Positions 23,087 to 34,850 are shown, counted from the first letter of the stretch. The stretch: DNA of 64,000 bases from Paralithodes platypus (GCA_032716605.1 CM064480.1:28076129-28140128); one strand, 5' to 3'. Program-made: numbers and translations. The notes: a model not told the origin generated them from the sequence alone.

Positions 23087-23413
23087 ACCAAGAGTGGAAG
23101 TTATAGCTATTGGTCTGTAGTTTGATGGATCTGAAGAGGCACCTTTTTTAGGAACTGGATGGATGTTTGCTTCTTTCCAGGGTACTGGGAAGCATGAGGT
23201 ATGAGTACACAGACGGAACATTTTTGCCAATACAGGAGCGAGCACCAAGGAGCAATTCTTAAGTACTATTGGAGGAATTTCATCTGGACCAGGAGCCTTA
23301 TCTACCGAGAGATTCTGCAAAATAGTTTTGACATGTCTGGTGTGGATCTTAATTGAGGGAATTTCAGGCAAATTAAAATTAAGTACAGGGACATCTTGAT
23401 TTATTTCATTAAG
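23087..23413 (-). pseudogene. LINE A reverse transcriptase, N-terminal part (copy 2)
   Basis: Contains DKAPGPDEIPP, PWKEANIHPVPKKG and NYRPIAITS, the early RT blocks of non-LTR elements. It is truncated at 23413 by the 5' end of the insertion and separated from the catalytic part by the TRIM. Confidence 0.8.
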
Positions 23414-23605
23414 GTTTGCCTCCTGCTGGCAATATATATGATGATGACAATATGTCATGGGGGGGTGACCCCCCTCAACCTATTATTGTATCGAAAAGCA
23501 GTCAAATAGATGGGAAGATGATGGCCAGCGTCCGCCGCCGCTCCGCGTAGTGAAAACAAGGCTGGCGGTACACTCGAACTCTACATTCTACCCCACTAAT
23601 TTTCC
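23414..23605. repeat. Repeat H, right part beyond LINE A
   Basis: Begins with the CTGGCAATATATATGATG block and includes CCCCCCTCAACC. It ends near a TTACACTCGAACTCTAC-type segment matching H copies at 6160-6240 in inverse orientation. Confidence 0.65.
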
Positions 23606-23619
23606 AACTAGCATAACCG

Positions 23620-24525
23620 ATGATTATCAATGATCAATCCCAGTCAGAAACGTCCATGCTTCCCTCCCATAAGTCAATGTCGGGATTACCACACTGTCAT
23701 GCAAGGACTTCTTTACTTCCATGCTGACCACCCTATTTCTTCTTACTGCTTTCAGAGTTCCTACAACGCTCTTCCCCTGTTACACTTTCTCCCACACTTC
23801 TTCATCCATAGACCTACTCACATCTTTACTCAACACACTGCCCAAATACTTAAATGAGCTGACATTCTTCATAGCCATTCAACCTCACTTCACATTCTAT
23901 GGTTGCACCCCTTTCAATGACCATAATATTGCTCTTCCTAGCATTTACCTCCAGATTCCGTTTTTCACACACTGTTCCAAACATATTTACCTGACCCTGC
24001 AACTCCCATTCACTATCGCTCATCAGAACTGTGTTGTCAGCAACAGTAGTACCGGTACTGTACTGTTGAGGCAACTTCCACTCGTTTCCTTCCCCTATCA
24101 GCGGTACACCAACATCCGCTGCTCTTCCTTGTATTTCTTTCATGACTCCATCCATATACTGTACCGGTATATATTGAACAACCATGGGGACATCACACAC
24201 ACCCTTGCTTTAACCCAACATTCAGATTAAAGAACTCGCTCTGTTAATTATCCACACATACTGACACCTTTGCACCCTCATACATGCTCTTCATTGCTTT
24301 CAGCAACTTGCCATCTACTCCGTATATTCTCAGTACCGGTACTTTCCACATACCTTCTCTATCAATTCTGTCATAGGCCTTCTCCAACTCCATAAATGCA
24401 GCATACAACTTTTGTCGCTTCTCCAGATATTTCTCCACAACACATTTCCGGGCAAAAATCTGAGCTACACATCCTCTTCCCTTCCTAAGATGACTACAGT
24501 ATGCTAACCGTTTCCCCAGCAACAT
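23620..24525 (-). pseudogene. LINE B fragment 1, reverse transcriptase remains
   Basis: Minus-strand frames contain KGRGCVAQIF, MELEKAYDRIDREGMW and YGVDGKLLKA (24244-24525), then YMDGVMKEIQG and an altered catalytic zone (23850-24200). The catalytic motif region is disrupted. The protein is the RT of a non-LTR element common in this window (fragments at 25.2-26.0, 28.3-28.9, 34.1, 42.2 and 44.1 kb). Confidence 0.75.
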
Positions 24526-24765
24526 TGACGGAAAATGCCCAAATATATTGCATGTTCTCTTCAGATTTATCTAAAATATGTAAAATTACACCAAATACCA
24601 CTACAGTAGCACTGAAATCAATAAAACTCACTAACAGGATAAATAAATGGAAGAAATACTCCAAAAGATTAATATGTTAACCCTTTACCCAGCAATACTG
24701 ACTGAAAATGCCTAAATAGATTGCATGTGCTCTTCAGATTTATACATACATACGTACATAACATT
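24515..24765. repeat. ~160-bp repeat beside LINE B fragments
   Basis: The block with CCCAGCAAYACTGACTGAAAATG, ATTGCATGTGCTCTTCAG and AAAATATGTAAAATTACACC appears twice here. It recurs at 25090-25205, 28858-29025 and 29032-29205, usually next to LINE B. It may be a repeated untranslated part of that LINE. Confidence 0.55.
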
Positions 24766-24769
24766 TTAA

Positions 24770-25132
24770 GACTTGAGTGCTCCACACAGATGTGCAGCTT
24801 CAGTCTCTTTTCCTAATGGCGGCGTTCCAGGCAACCCTGTTAAGGGATGCTTTACTTGCCAAGTTTTTGGATTTGAGATCGGCACGTATAGTCCGATCCC
24901 AGGTCTTACTCGGTCCACCCCTTGGTGCAGCTCCCTCCACAATCGCAGACCTGCATCTATTCACCCAATTTTGTTCATCCATTCTCTCCACATGTCCATA
25001 CCATCCCAGTTTACTTGTACGCATCTCCTCGCTAATACTCTTTATACCTAAACGTCTCTTTAGCTCATCATTAATTTTGTTATTCTGTTGACATCCTTTA
25101 TCTGAAATATGTAAAATTACACCAATTACCAA
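24770..25132 (-). pseudogene. LINE C-terminal fragment, other family
   Basis: A 110-residue frame contains MRTSKLGWYGHVERMDEQNW and RGGPSKTW, the tail of many endonuclease-RT LINE proteins. It differs from LINE B. It is broken upstream, and no catalytic motifs remain. Confidence 0.65.
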
Positions 25133-25194
25133 CTACATTACCAAAATTTTTAATAAAGTACACTAACAGAATAAAGAAAATGTAAGAAATAGCC

Positions 25195-26043
25195 CTAAAG
25201 ATGAATTTATCTATCTATGTATTGACGGACGCCTTGATCCCCGAAGGATTGGCCACGAACGAAACACCCCTATGCACCTCTGTCCCCAGTCAGTCGACGC
25301 CCCTCCTCCCATCCAGCACCGCTTTCACGCATATACTTCTTAACTCCATCCTTCCACCTCTCTCTCGGTTTATTTCTCCCTCTGTCCTTCCACCTCACTC
25401 GTACACGCTCTTAGTTATTCTCTCGCTTCCCATACGTTCCACATGGCCGAACCATCTCAAGGTGTTCTTTTTCGCACTTTCCAGTACATTCATACCACAC
25501 CTCTCTCGTACTTCCTCATTCGTCTGTCTATCCCTCCATGTAACTCTGCACACACTTCTCAAGCAACTCATTTCCATCCCTTTCACTCTTGGTTTGAATC
25601 TCTCCAACAACGTCCATGCTTCGCTTCCGTAAGTCAGTGTCGGGATTACCACACTGTCATGCAATGACTTCTTCAGTTCCATGCTGACCACCCTATTTCA
25701 TGTTACTGCTTTCAGCATTCCTACAATCCTCTTCCCCTGTTGCACCCTCTCCCACACTTCTTCATCCATACTCCCATCTTTACTCTGTACACTGCCAAGA
25801 TACTTAAATGAGCTGACAATCTCTATAGCCTGACCGTTCAACTTCACCTCACACTCTGTGGCTTCACCCCTTTCGAAGACCATAACCTTGCTCTTCCCCG
25901 CATTTACCTTCAGATTCCATTTTTCGCACACTGTTCCAAACATATTTACCAGACCCTGCAACTCCCATTCATATCGTCAGCAAACAGCAGTACACAAACA
26001 TCCAATGCTCTTCCTTGTATTTCTTTTATGACTCCATCCATAA
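25195..26043 (-). pseudogene. LINE B fragment 2, 3' half
   Basis: Contains [40 protein letters not shown] and RWFGHVERM, the RT thumb and C-terminal region, in two frames (25698-25961, 25395-25691). The 3' end at about 25200 shows a short ATCTATCT run, the inverse of the (ATAG)n tail seen in other copies. At 26043 it is cut by the DIRS copy 2; the upstream RT part resumes at 28266. Confidence 0.78.
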
Positions 26044-26465
26044 TATAGGTTTGACTCCTGTAAGGAGATAAAGAAAACCTAATATTTAGTAGTGGCCCCG
26101 TAATCATTGACGAACATGCCTATTACATAAGGCATCCTCTTCAAACACTAATTCGCCATAGTTTGAATCTACCGCGCAGAGCATTTAAAATCTGAGGAGC
26201 CTTCATCATGAGCGCACGCGACCTCACTCATGGCTTCAGTCATTATGAATTGGGTTCTCACTACGAAAAAACTTCGCAAACAATAAAAACAAAAACAAAA
26301 TAAGAATAACTATCCAATAAGCTTTCCATCATATCGTGGATGTACTTGTGTGGATCTTTGACCAGATGCTGATTCAGGCGTCATTCTTCCTTCACTGACA
26401 TATCAAGTAAACCAAAATCCTTAATACATCAACGAATGGGAAGGGGATGGTCGGGATGGCCCCAG

Positions 26466-26572
26466 TCGTCAATGATTACGGGGCCACTACTAAATATTAG
26501 GTTTTCTTTATCTCCTTACAGGAGTCAAACCTATAATTTATTAGTGGCCCCTCCATCATTGACGAACATGCC
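26466..26572. repeat. Internal complementary region of DIRS copy 2
   Basis: The same end-to-end joint (CCTATAATTTATTAG) as at 11930 in copy 1, preserved although the right ITR it matches has been lost from this copy. Confidence 0.88.
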
Positions 26573-26675
26573 TGATTTCTAAGACTGGAGGGGGACATTC
26601 GTAATCATATCATAACTCTAGAAAAGCAGATAATTAAACAACCACATAGTATTCTTACTTCGAAAATATATTTAA

Positions 26676-27155
26676 CCCTTAATTAGCGGCGAGCAACATA
26701 AGTCGAGTTAAATAAAGCTGGACTATGTGGCGGCGCTCGACATAGGTCGAGTGGCAAAATCAGCACGTAATGTGGCTGAGAGAGAGAGACAAGTGGTGGC
26801 AGGAGACTAGCGAGCGTATGACTGCTCCAGACCACCGCGGCGAACCTACTGACACAAATCTCAGCTCCCTCCTCCCTCTCTCACTCGCTACATACTCAAT
26901 TATGTACTGAAAGTACCGAATTACCTGCTTTTTGCACTCGCGTTGCACGGTTATTGCAAGAAAACTATCCATCATACAAGGATCGTTATGGTGTCATTCG
27001 AAAGCTCTGTTTATGCCCTTTCAGGGATAGGTACTTGTTTTACGTTCTGGGTCTTATTTAGGCATGAAAATGATCACGTAAACAGCCCTATTTTGGCTAA
27101 AAACACCCCGCTGTGCGGTACACATAAATAAACCGCATAGGCCGCTCGTAAGGTG
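26676..27155. mobile_element. 480-bp TTAA element, copy 1 of 3
   Basis: Begins CCCTTAATTAGCGGC and ends GCCGCTCGTAAGGTG, with TTAA at 26672-26675 and 27156-27159. Copies of exactly 480 bp lie at 48028-48507 (same orientation) and 59816-60295 (inverse). The ends are imperfectly inverted around AGCGGC. It interrupts DIRS copy 2 where copy 1 reads TTTATTGGCGCAGC. The short open frames inside are conserved only because the DNA is; I do not call a protein. Confidence 0.9.
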
Positions 27156-27628
27156 TTAAACATGGCGCAGCCCATATATATACAAAAAAAGGGGTTCAAG
27201 CAGGTGCGTGCTTCGAAGAAGCCTGCTTGACAAAAAAGGGTAACTCTGGAGATTCTGTGAACAGATCTGTAGTTACAAAGGCACCCCACTCAACGAGTGG
27301 TGACAAAAATAATAAGTTATAAGTTTACATGTGCACATAATAAACCCCATAATATTCGTGGAAATGTTTTACAAACGATCTCCACTGTTTAAACTAAATT
27401 GCTTTCACAGCTAAAACTACTATAACAACACTGTTGTTTGTACTAACAATGTACTAGCAAAATTTCTCGCCCTGAATAGAACAGAGAAATATTCATATCA
27501 TATTATCCATAATTTGTCTCACAGCTCTTACATTCCAGCGGGGTCTAGGGTGTCCTATGTTACGACTGCACCCCCCCCCCCCCCCTCCTTTTCCCTTTGA
27601 AAGTAAACAAAAGTGACTGAAGGGCCAC

Positions 27629-28162
27629 CTAGACCCACTGCCTTAAAGCTATACATGGTAAGGAAGGTTTGTCTAGAGCAACTGACAAGTATCTAGTCAA
27701 AAACGTATGATTAGACGCCCACAACTGTGTGGACGAAATATCTTCAACTGAAAAGTTCTTCAAGAAACGTAAAGAGGCTGCCCATTTGCGTAAATCGTGG
27801 GCCCTACCCACAACGCCGGGATTACTCTCTTTAATGACTTCGACCAGAAGAGAAGCTAACCTCCGTTTCAGTAAGCGTTTGCCCGTACTCGCTACCCATA
27901 AAGCACCTTGGGGGTTTAGAGGAGCTACTCTCAAATATTTGGTTAGAGCTTGCACTGGACATAGATTATGGTGCACCTTTCCCCTTTTTAACGCCGGCAT
28001 AGTGAACTCAGAAAACACGTGCGCACTGTGCTCATTCTTGGCTACAAATCCCGGGGAAGGTGCAATGTGAATACATTCATTAAGTCTACCAAACCTAAGG
28101 CAATTAGGTGTGTTGCTCATCACCGCCAGATCAGACACTCTGTTCCCGGTGGCCAAAGCCAA
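27629..28162 (-). pseudogene. DIRS copy 2 tyrosine recombinase, C-terminal part
   Basis: 177 open residues closely match copy 1, including the catalytic Arg (GNRVSDL), HDLRKW and HTFLTRYL with the nucleophile Tyr. The N-terminus is lost: the match breaks at 28265 and a frame break lies near 28170. It cannot be active alone. Confidence 0.85.
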
Positions 28163-28265
28163 AAGGAATACAGCCTTTTTTTAAAGTAACGCAAAATCTG
28201 CATTATTATGGTACAGACGAGAGTGAAGTAAAGACAATGCCTTGTCCAGAGACCATGTAGGCATG

Positions 28266-29240
28266 CGGACATCACACATACCAAACTTTCAGATCAAAGA
28301 ACTCCCTCTGTTCATTCTTCACACGTACTGATACCTTTGCACTCTCATACATACTCTTCACTGCTTTCAGCAACTTGCCATCTACTCCATATATTCTCAG
28401 TACTTTCCACATACCTTCTCTATCAACTCTGTCATTCCACTCGTTGCCTTCCCTTATTAGTGGTACACCAACATCCACTGCTCATCCTTGTATTTCTTTT
28501 ATGACTCCATCCATATACAGTTCAGTATATATTGAACAACCACGGGACATCACACACCCTTTCTTTAACCCAAAATTCAGATCAAAGAACTCGCTCTGTT
28601 CATTCTCAACACATACTGACACCTTTGCACCCTCATACATGCTTTTCACTGCTTTCAGCAACTTGCTATCTGCTCCGTATATTCCAAGTACTTTCTACAT
28701 ACCGGTACCTTCTCTATCAACTCTGTCATAGGCCTTCTCCAAGTCCATGAAGGCAGCATACAACTTTTGTCCCTTCTCAAGATATTTCTCCACAACATAT
28801 TTCAGGGCAAAGATTTGAGCTACACATCCTCTTCCCTTCCTATGATGAATACTGTATGTTAACCATTTCCCCAGCAATACTGACTGAAAATTCCCAAATA
28901 TATTGCATGTGCCCTTCTGATTTATCTAAAATATGTAAAATTATACCAAATACCAACTACATTAGCACAAAACTCAATCAATCACAGAAACAGGATAAAA
29001 ACATAGAATAAATACCCCAAAAGATGAATACGTTAACCCTTTCCCCAGCAATACTTACTGAACATGCACAAATAAATTGCATGTGCTCTTCAGATTTAGC
29101 TGAAATATGTAAAATTACACCAAATACTAACTACATTAGCACAAAAATCAATCAAGCACTTTAACAGGATAAATAAAATGGAAGAAATAGCCCAAAAATG
29201 AATTTATCTATAGCCTACCGGTATATATTGCCTGACACCT
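28266..29240 (-). pseudogene. LINE B fragments around and beyond the DIRS insertion
   Basis: 28272-28478 carries DREGMWKVLRIYGVDGKLL; a second overlapping copy at 28540-28877 has KGRGCVAQIFALKYVVEK and LEKAYDRVDREG. Two partial copies therefore lie head to tail, followed by two of the ~160-bp repeat blocks. All are decayed RT. From 29260 to 29610 I see no gene or clear repeat. Confidence 0.7.
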
Positions 29241-29619
29241 TGATCCCCGAAGGGGTGACCATGAACGAAACGCCTGCGTATTTCAAGCTCGCTTGAGTTA
29301 TCACTCTATCGTCTTTTAGAGGTTTTTGGCCCGGGGTAATTACCACACCATCGCGTCATAAGGAGTTTGAGGGGGTTAAATTGCTAGATACATAGAGGAA
29401 GAGGAATGCCAAGTAAAGCTAAACAAAAATATATAAGATATTTTTAACATGAGGTTGCTTATAATAATTTGTACCTCTGCAGTTTCTCCATGGCTAACGA
29501 AAAAGGTCACATTCCTAAGAAGCCCCAACCAAAAAGGCCAAGCTTCTGTACAGAAAAAATGCCACACCATTACCCTTATGGTGACCCTATCAAATAATCA
29601 AAACAACCACACTTCTTAA

Positions 29620-30051
29620 CCCAATTCCCGCGGGGCCCCTCATATGACGGAGACGATTTTCCGGCTATTTTGTAGCCTGTGAGCCAGGCCAGCTTTTGCA
29701 AGCAGCACGGATGGACGTCAGCCGGAGCCTACAGGCCCCGCTACAACACTGAGGTTTGTGTGAGAGAGAGCTCACTTATGTGCAGCGTCACACATAGCGA
29801 AAACAGAAAATAATTGGTAATTTTTAGCGATTTTGCCTATCGGATTTGGTAATTTTTAGCAATTTTGCCCTTCGTTTGCAAGATCCTTACAAGAAAACCA
29901 GACGTCGTACAGGGATGATTCAGGAGTAATTTGAAAGCTATTACCGTACTTTCACGAATACATAATTGTATTACGCTCTGGCTTTTGCTTATGCATGAAA
30001 ATGAGCAGGGAATGAAGGCAATTTCGGGCAATTATGCCTACTCGTACAGGA
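29620..30051. mobile_element. Diverged TTAA element, split near its end by LINE C
   Basis: TTAA at 29616-29619. The interior is a diverged relative of the 480-bp family: compare ACAAGAAAACCAGACGTCG and ATGCATGAAAATGAGCA with the same positions there. The closing TTAA is at 36463-36466, directly after the LINE C target duplication, so LINE C inserted at the very end of this element. Confidence 0.7.
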
Positions 30052-30700
30052 GTCCTTGGAGCGGCTTCGGTCGCGCCGGGAATTTCCACACCTCTCACAC
30101 CACACACACACATCACACAGTTTTTCCTACACCGAGAAATGACTCTCCGGCTGTCATTTCTCGAAGACTTCTTCTAGCCGGAGACATTGAGAGCAACCCA
30201 GGACCCACCTACACATACATATGTCCAACTTGCTCAAAACCCATCACTTCGAGTCGCCACACTAAGGGTTCAGTTCTCTGCAATTCATGCAGGAACTGGA
30301 CCCACTTCACCTGCACAACACTTGCCTCCAAGAAACACTACACGAACACCTGGACCTGTTCCTCATGCCCCTCCCTCTCCCAGTCAAATCCCTCGCCTAA
30401 AACCCGTCCACCTCTCCTCCCCAACCCACCTAACCTTCCCATATCATCCACTCCCCCCTAAAACCCGTCCACCTCTCCTCCCTAACCCACCTAACCTTCC
30501 CATACCATCCACATCCTCAACTCAACACACCACACCCCATCCTAATCCATTCCAACCCCCATCTCCTGCTCCCCAATCCCCACCTCCACCTCACCCATCC
30601 CAACCCCCAGCCCCTCCCTCACCCCCCCCCACCCCCTCCCTCACCCCCACCCCATCCTCGTGCACCAGCACCCAACATACATCGTGCACATAACATTAAC
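30052..30700 (+). pseudogene. LINE C ORF1: 2A-like peptide plus PHD-like finger
   Basis: The frame contains RRLLLAGDIESNPGP (ending at 30206), matching the D-x-E-x-N-P-G-P ribosome-skipping motif. A C/H-rich finger follows (CPTC ... CNSC ... WTHFTC ... WTCSSC), PHD-like. A long proline/serine linker is frame-broken after about 30460. No in-frame ATG lies between the element start and the 2A; the only in-frame Met codons are in the flanking DNA. 2A-like peptides are known at the N-termini of some LINE proteins. Confidence 0.8.
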
Positions 30701-31315
30701 ATTCTCCAATTGAACATAGATGGCATCAACACAAAGAAACACAAACTCTCACACTTCACCAAACAACACAACATACACATTGCCATCTTACAAGAAACAA
30801 AACTCCGCACAACACAAAAAACACCCACATTTCATGATTTCACCACCATCAGACAAGACCGGGCTGTCGGCGGAGGCGGTGGACTCATCACCCTGGTACA
30901 CAAAGAAATATCATACATAGTTACCAGTGTACAAACCAAATCCCTCCTCCCCCCAAATGATAACACAACAGAAATACAATCAATTAAAATACGCACTGGC
31001 AACAACTCCAACATAACCAACATAAACATACATCCCCTACAGTACCAAATGAATACAGACCACACTTACAACACATCACAAACACCCCACACATCATCCT
31101 GGGTGGTGACTTCAACGCCAAGACGTCGGCCTGGTTTGTCGACAACCCCGACACAGACAGAGGGCTGGTACTACAAAACCAAACTGATAACCTCATCATC
31201 CTTAACGACATCCATCAACATACCCATATTCCTCACCAAGCCCTCTATAACCCATCATCTCCAGACATCACCTTTTGCTCCCCAGAACTCGCCCCCACAA
31301 CATCCTGGAGGGTGA
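30669..31315 (+). pseudogene. LINE C AP-type endonuclease domain, frameshifted
   Basis: Begins with NILQLNIDGINTKKHKL and AILQETKL, the opening of apurinic-type LINE endonucleases. A frameshift near 31035 moves the rest (GGDFNAK, then SDHLPI at about 31333) to another frame. These are the expected catalytic blocks for target nicking. Confidence 0.8.
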
Positions 31316-32895
31316 TCAGAACCTTAGGCTCTGACCACCTCCCGATCATTATCACCACCAAAACCAGACTCACCCCAGCTAGCCACAAGCACACATACAC
31401 CAATTATAAAAGAGCTAACTGGGAAGCATTCACAAATGAGACAGAACAACACTTCACAACTCTAAACAGTACACCCATCACTAACATCAACAATGCTGTA
31501 CACATACTCAATAAAACTATCCAAAACGCTGACAAGAAACACATTCCAAGAGGTAACAGAAAAAGACACAACCCCAACTTCACACCAGAAATTCAAAACC
31601 TCATCAGACAACGTGACATACTGAAACACTCCCCAGCACCCCACACACAAGACATCACACAACAAATCCAAGCACTCAACACCCAAACTAACAACAAAAT
31701 ACAAGAACAACAAAAACTAAATTGGAATAACTTCATACAAACACTTGATCACAAAACAAACCCCAAAAAACTCTACAAAACACTAAACAGCATCACACTT
31801 TCCAACAGCAACACAACACAATCACATGCTGCAATCACAACAACAGACTCTAGGCCTACTCCTTCATGTAAACAACAAGCAAACACTCTCATCAATCACT
31901 TCTCACATGTCAGCCACCTAAAACCTCACAAAGACGACCGACGTGTCATCCGACGTAAGAGACAATTCCCCACAGACCCTGACTATACACCCTTCACCAA
32001 TCACCATACAAAGCATATCATCAACAATCTCAAACACTCACCCGCTTGTGGCCTAGACAACATAAGCAACATACACCTCAGACACCTGGGACCACAAGGC
32101 ATACAAGCACTCACTAACATATCAAACTACAGTTATTCACACAACACAATACCAGACATTTGGAAGCATGGTCTCATCACCACATTCCCCAAACCCAACA
32201 AAGACCCCACGCTACCCTCCTCGCACCGCCCCATCACACTCCTTTGCTCCCCCTCCAAAGTCATGGAACGCCTAGTATTACAACTAATTACACCCGACCT
32301 ACCCCTAGCTCCAACACAACATGGCTTTAGGCCACTGCACTCCACAAACACTCTTCTCACAGACCTTACACAAAGAGCATTTGACGGCATCAACTCAGCT
32401 AGACCACCACACAGATCACTATTAGCCACACTCGACATTAGTAAAGCCTTCGATGCCATCCCCCGCCACAACCTAACAAACAAAATCTACAACACAAACA
32501 TGCACAACAACACATAAAGATGGCTGGCCAACTTCCTAGCAGGCAGATGTGCACACGTATCTTTTGCCGGTCAGTCATCTAAAATTAGAAACTTTCCAAA
32601 CGGAGTCCCACAAGGATCCGTCCTATCGCCCGCACTCTTCAATCTGTACATGCACGATATAACTACACCCAATACGCCCCAAATAAACTTAGCCTCCTAT
32701 GCAGATGACATAACACTCACATGCACACACCATGACCCAAAAAGAGCAACAGATCTCCTTCAACCCTATCTCAACACACTACATGGCTGGTGCACTACAA
32801 ACAGACTTAATCTAGCCCCAGCCAAATCCACCGCAACCCTGCTCACAAGCTGGACAGGAGAACACGAATACATCCCTCAACTCACCATAAACAAC
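31312..32895 (+). pseudogene. LINE C reverse transcriptase, one stop, cut by hAT
   Basis: The frame 31312-32517 carries the linker and early RT blocks (ACGLDNISNIHL, FPKPNKDPT, HRPITLLCSPSKVMERL, LATLDISKAFDAIP) and ends at a TAA (32515-32517). The same frame then continues with NGVPQGSVLSPALFNLYMHD and the catalytic YADD (about 32698) up to the hAT at 32896. The rest of the gene resumes at 35506. Confidence 0.85.
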
Positions 32896-33639
32896 CAGAG
32901 CTGGGCACCACAAACAAAAAGTCAAGTCAGCAAACACAAATCAGCAAACCCAGAACATAACTTCAGCAAACACAAATGTGCATACCTTGTGAAATTTCTA
33001 GACCTCAAATGCAAATATGAAAAACGCAAACAGTTTTTTATTATTTTTAAATTTAAACTACAGAATCAAGGGTAAATCAATAAATTAAATCTCTAATGTC
33101 AATAAATATATATATTTACTTAAATATAATGTTGCCCAACTTCCATGGACCTGAAGGATATACAGTACATACAGGCTTTTAAAGCTTGGAAATTGCTGCA
33201 AATTGCCAAAACATTCCAGGACGTCACCCGCAGTGAAGGGGTTAATATATATAGCATAGGCCACTTAGTTTGTCCACATGGGCAGTAAAACGTTGGGGCA
33301 ACTTGTTTATGGGGAGAGTGCTTCAGTAATAATCAGTATTCGCAATTCCGCACCATTCAGGAGGTACGCCGGATCACAGAGGTGCAAGGAGGCGATTTAT
33401 TCGTGGTCCCCCCTTTGGGAATGGCAATAGGCTATATATGCCTAGATAGGTCTACTTTAGATAGATTAAGTAATTTAATAGAAAGTAGCCTAGGCCTATT
33501 ACTTTTAATGCTCAGAATAAAGGCCTAGCTTCAGATCAAAATTTAATAAAATTTATTGTAGGCTAAATTTAGTCTAGGCCTATATGATACTTTCAAAATT
33601 AACACTTTCTACTTGACACTAATAAAATGAGTGTGATTA

Positions 33640-34850
33640 TAGGCCTAGGCCTATACATAGAAGTTAGAACATGCAATATTTAGCCTAGGCCTACATATTT
33701 TGAGGCATTTTGATGGAATTAGTGACTGATTATAGCCTAGACCTAGGCCTAGGCGATATATTAAAGTTAGAACATGCAATATTTAGCCTACATGCTTTGA
33801 GGCATTTTGATGGAATTAGTGATTATAGCCTAGATCTAGGCTATATACAGTATATAGAAGTTAGAACATGCAATATTTAGCCTACATGCTTTAAGGCATT
33901 TTGATGGAATTAATGATTGACTGATTATAGCCTAGCCGTAGGCTAGCCTATATATATAAAAGTTAGAAAATGCAATATTATTTAGCCTACATGCTTTGAG
34001 GCATTTTGATAGGATTAGGGTAGCCTAGGCCTAGCCTAATAAAATTACTTATATTAGTAATTAGACTATGGATGAAGAGGTGCGGGAGAGGGTTCAACAG
34101 GGGAAGAGGGTTGTAGGAACGCTAAAAGCAGTATCAAGAAATAGGGTGGTCAGTATGGAAGTGAAGAAGTCCTTGCATGACAGTGTGGTAATCCCGACAC
34201 TGACTTACGGAAGCGAAGCATGGACGTTGGTTGAGAGACTCAGACCAAGAGTGAGAGCAGTGGAAATGAATTACTTAAGGAGTGCGTGCGGAGTTACATG
34301 GAGGGATAGACAGACTAATGAGGAAGTAAGAAGGAGGTGTGGTGTGGAGGTAGATGTGCTGGAAAGTGTGAAAAGGAACAACTTGAGATGGTTCGGCCAT
34401 ATGGAACGTATGGAAAGCGAGAGAATGACTAAGAGGGTGTACGAGAGCGAGGTGGAGGGACAGAGGGGGAGAGGTAGACCGAATATGAGGTGGAAGGATG
34501 GAGTGAGGAAGTACATGAACGAAGGCGGTGCTGGTTGGGGGGAGGGGCGTCGACTGACTGGGGACAGAGGTGCATGGGGGCGGTTCGTTCGTGGCCACCC
34601 CTTCGGGGATCACGGCGTCAGGCAATAGATAGATAGATAGTAATTAGCCTATAGGCCTAGGCTATATTTAGAAGTTAGAACATGCAATATTTAGCCTACA
34701 TGCTTTGAGGCATTTTGATGGGATTAGTGATTATAGACCTAGGCCTAGGCTATATAGCCTAGCCTATATAGAAGTTAGACTTAGCCTAGGCCTACATGCT
34801 TTGAGGCATTTTGATGGGATTAGGGTAGCCTGATAAAATTAGTTTAGGTT
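33640..34850. repeat. Imperfect tandem repeat inside hAT, ~55-105 bp units
   Basis: The block GAAGTTAGAACATGCAATA ... TTTAGCCTACATGCTTTGAGG ... CATTTTGATGG recurs at about 33660, 33765, 33860, 33960, 34672 and 34765, separated by AGGCCTAGG-rich spacers. A LINE B fragment is inserted in the array at 34065-34637. Confidence 0.75.
34065..34637 (+). mobile_element. LINE B fragment 3, 5'-truncated with (ATAG)n tail
   Basis: Flanked by TAGTAATTAG (34055-34064 and 34638-34647), a 10-bp target duplication. It encodes the last 186 residues of the LINE B protein in one open frame (34068-34628: [41 protein letters not shown]) and ends with GGCGTCAGGCAATAGATAG. It shows the true 3' end of the family: a tetranucleotide tail instead of poly(A). 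Confidence 0.88.

Larger units (their letters stand above)
20769..23413 (-). mobile_element. LINE A copy 2, 5'-truncated with poly(A) tail
   Basis: Minus-strand LINE with its tail shown as a T tract of about 28 at 20770-20798. The body runs to 23413, where it breaks into repeat H (GCCTCCTGCTGGCAATATAT). It matches copy 1 apart from a TRIM-like insertion at 22133-23081. The copy 1 sequence at about 550-560 shows the uninterrupted join. Confidence 0.88.
26044..28265 (-). mobile_element. DIRS copy 2, truncated, split by a 480-bp TTAA element
   Basis: Starts TATAGGTTTGACTCC as in copy 1 and carries the left ITR (to about 26390) and the internal complementary region (26466-26572). The recombinase C-terminus is at 27629-28162. 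It stops abruptly at 28265 inside the recombinase gene; the rest of the element (RT, Gag, other ITR) is missing. It lies within LINE B. Confidence 0.9.

Noticed and set aside
26760..27131. Conserved 62- and 71-residue frames in the 480-bp TTAA element
   Set aside because: Conserved only as part of copied DNA. They lie on opposite strands, with no domain and no codon-level evidence.
33225..33245. Another TTAA element edge (GTGAAGGGG before TTAA)
   Set aside because: The word fits a right end, but I could not find a matching left end nearby, so it is not called.
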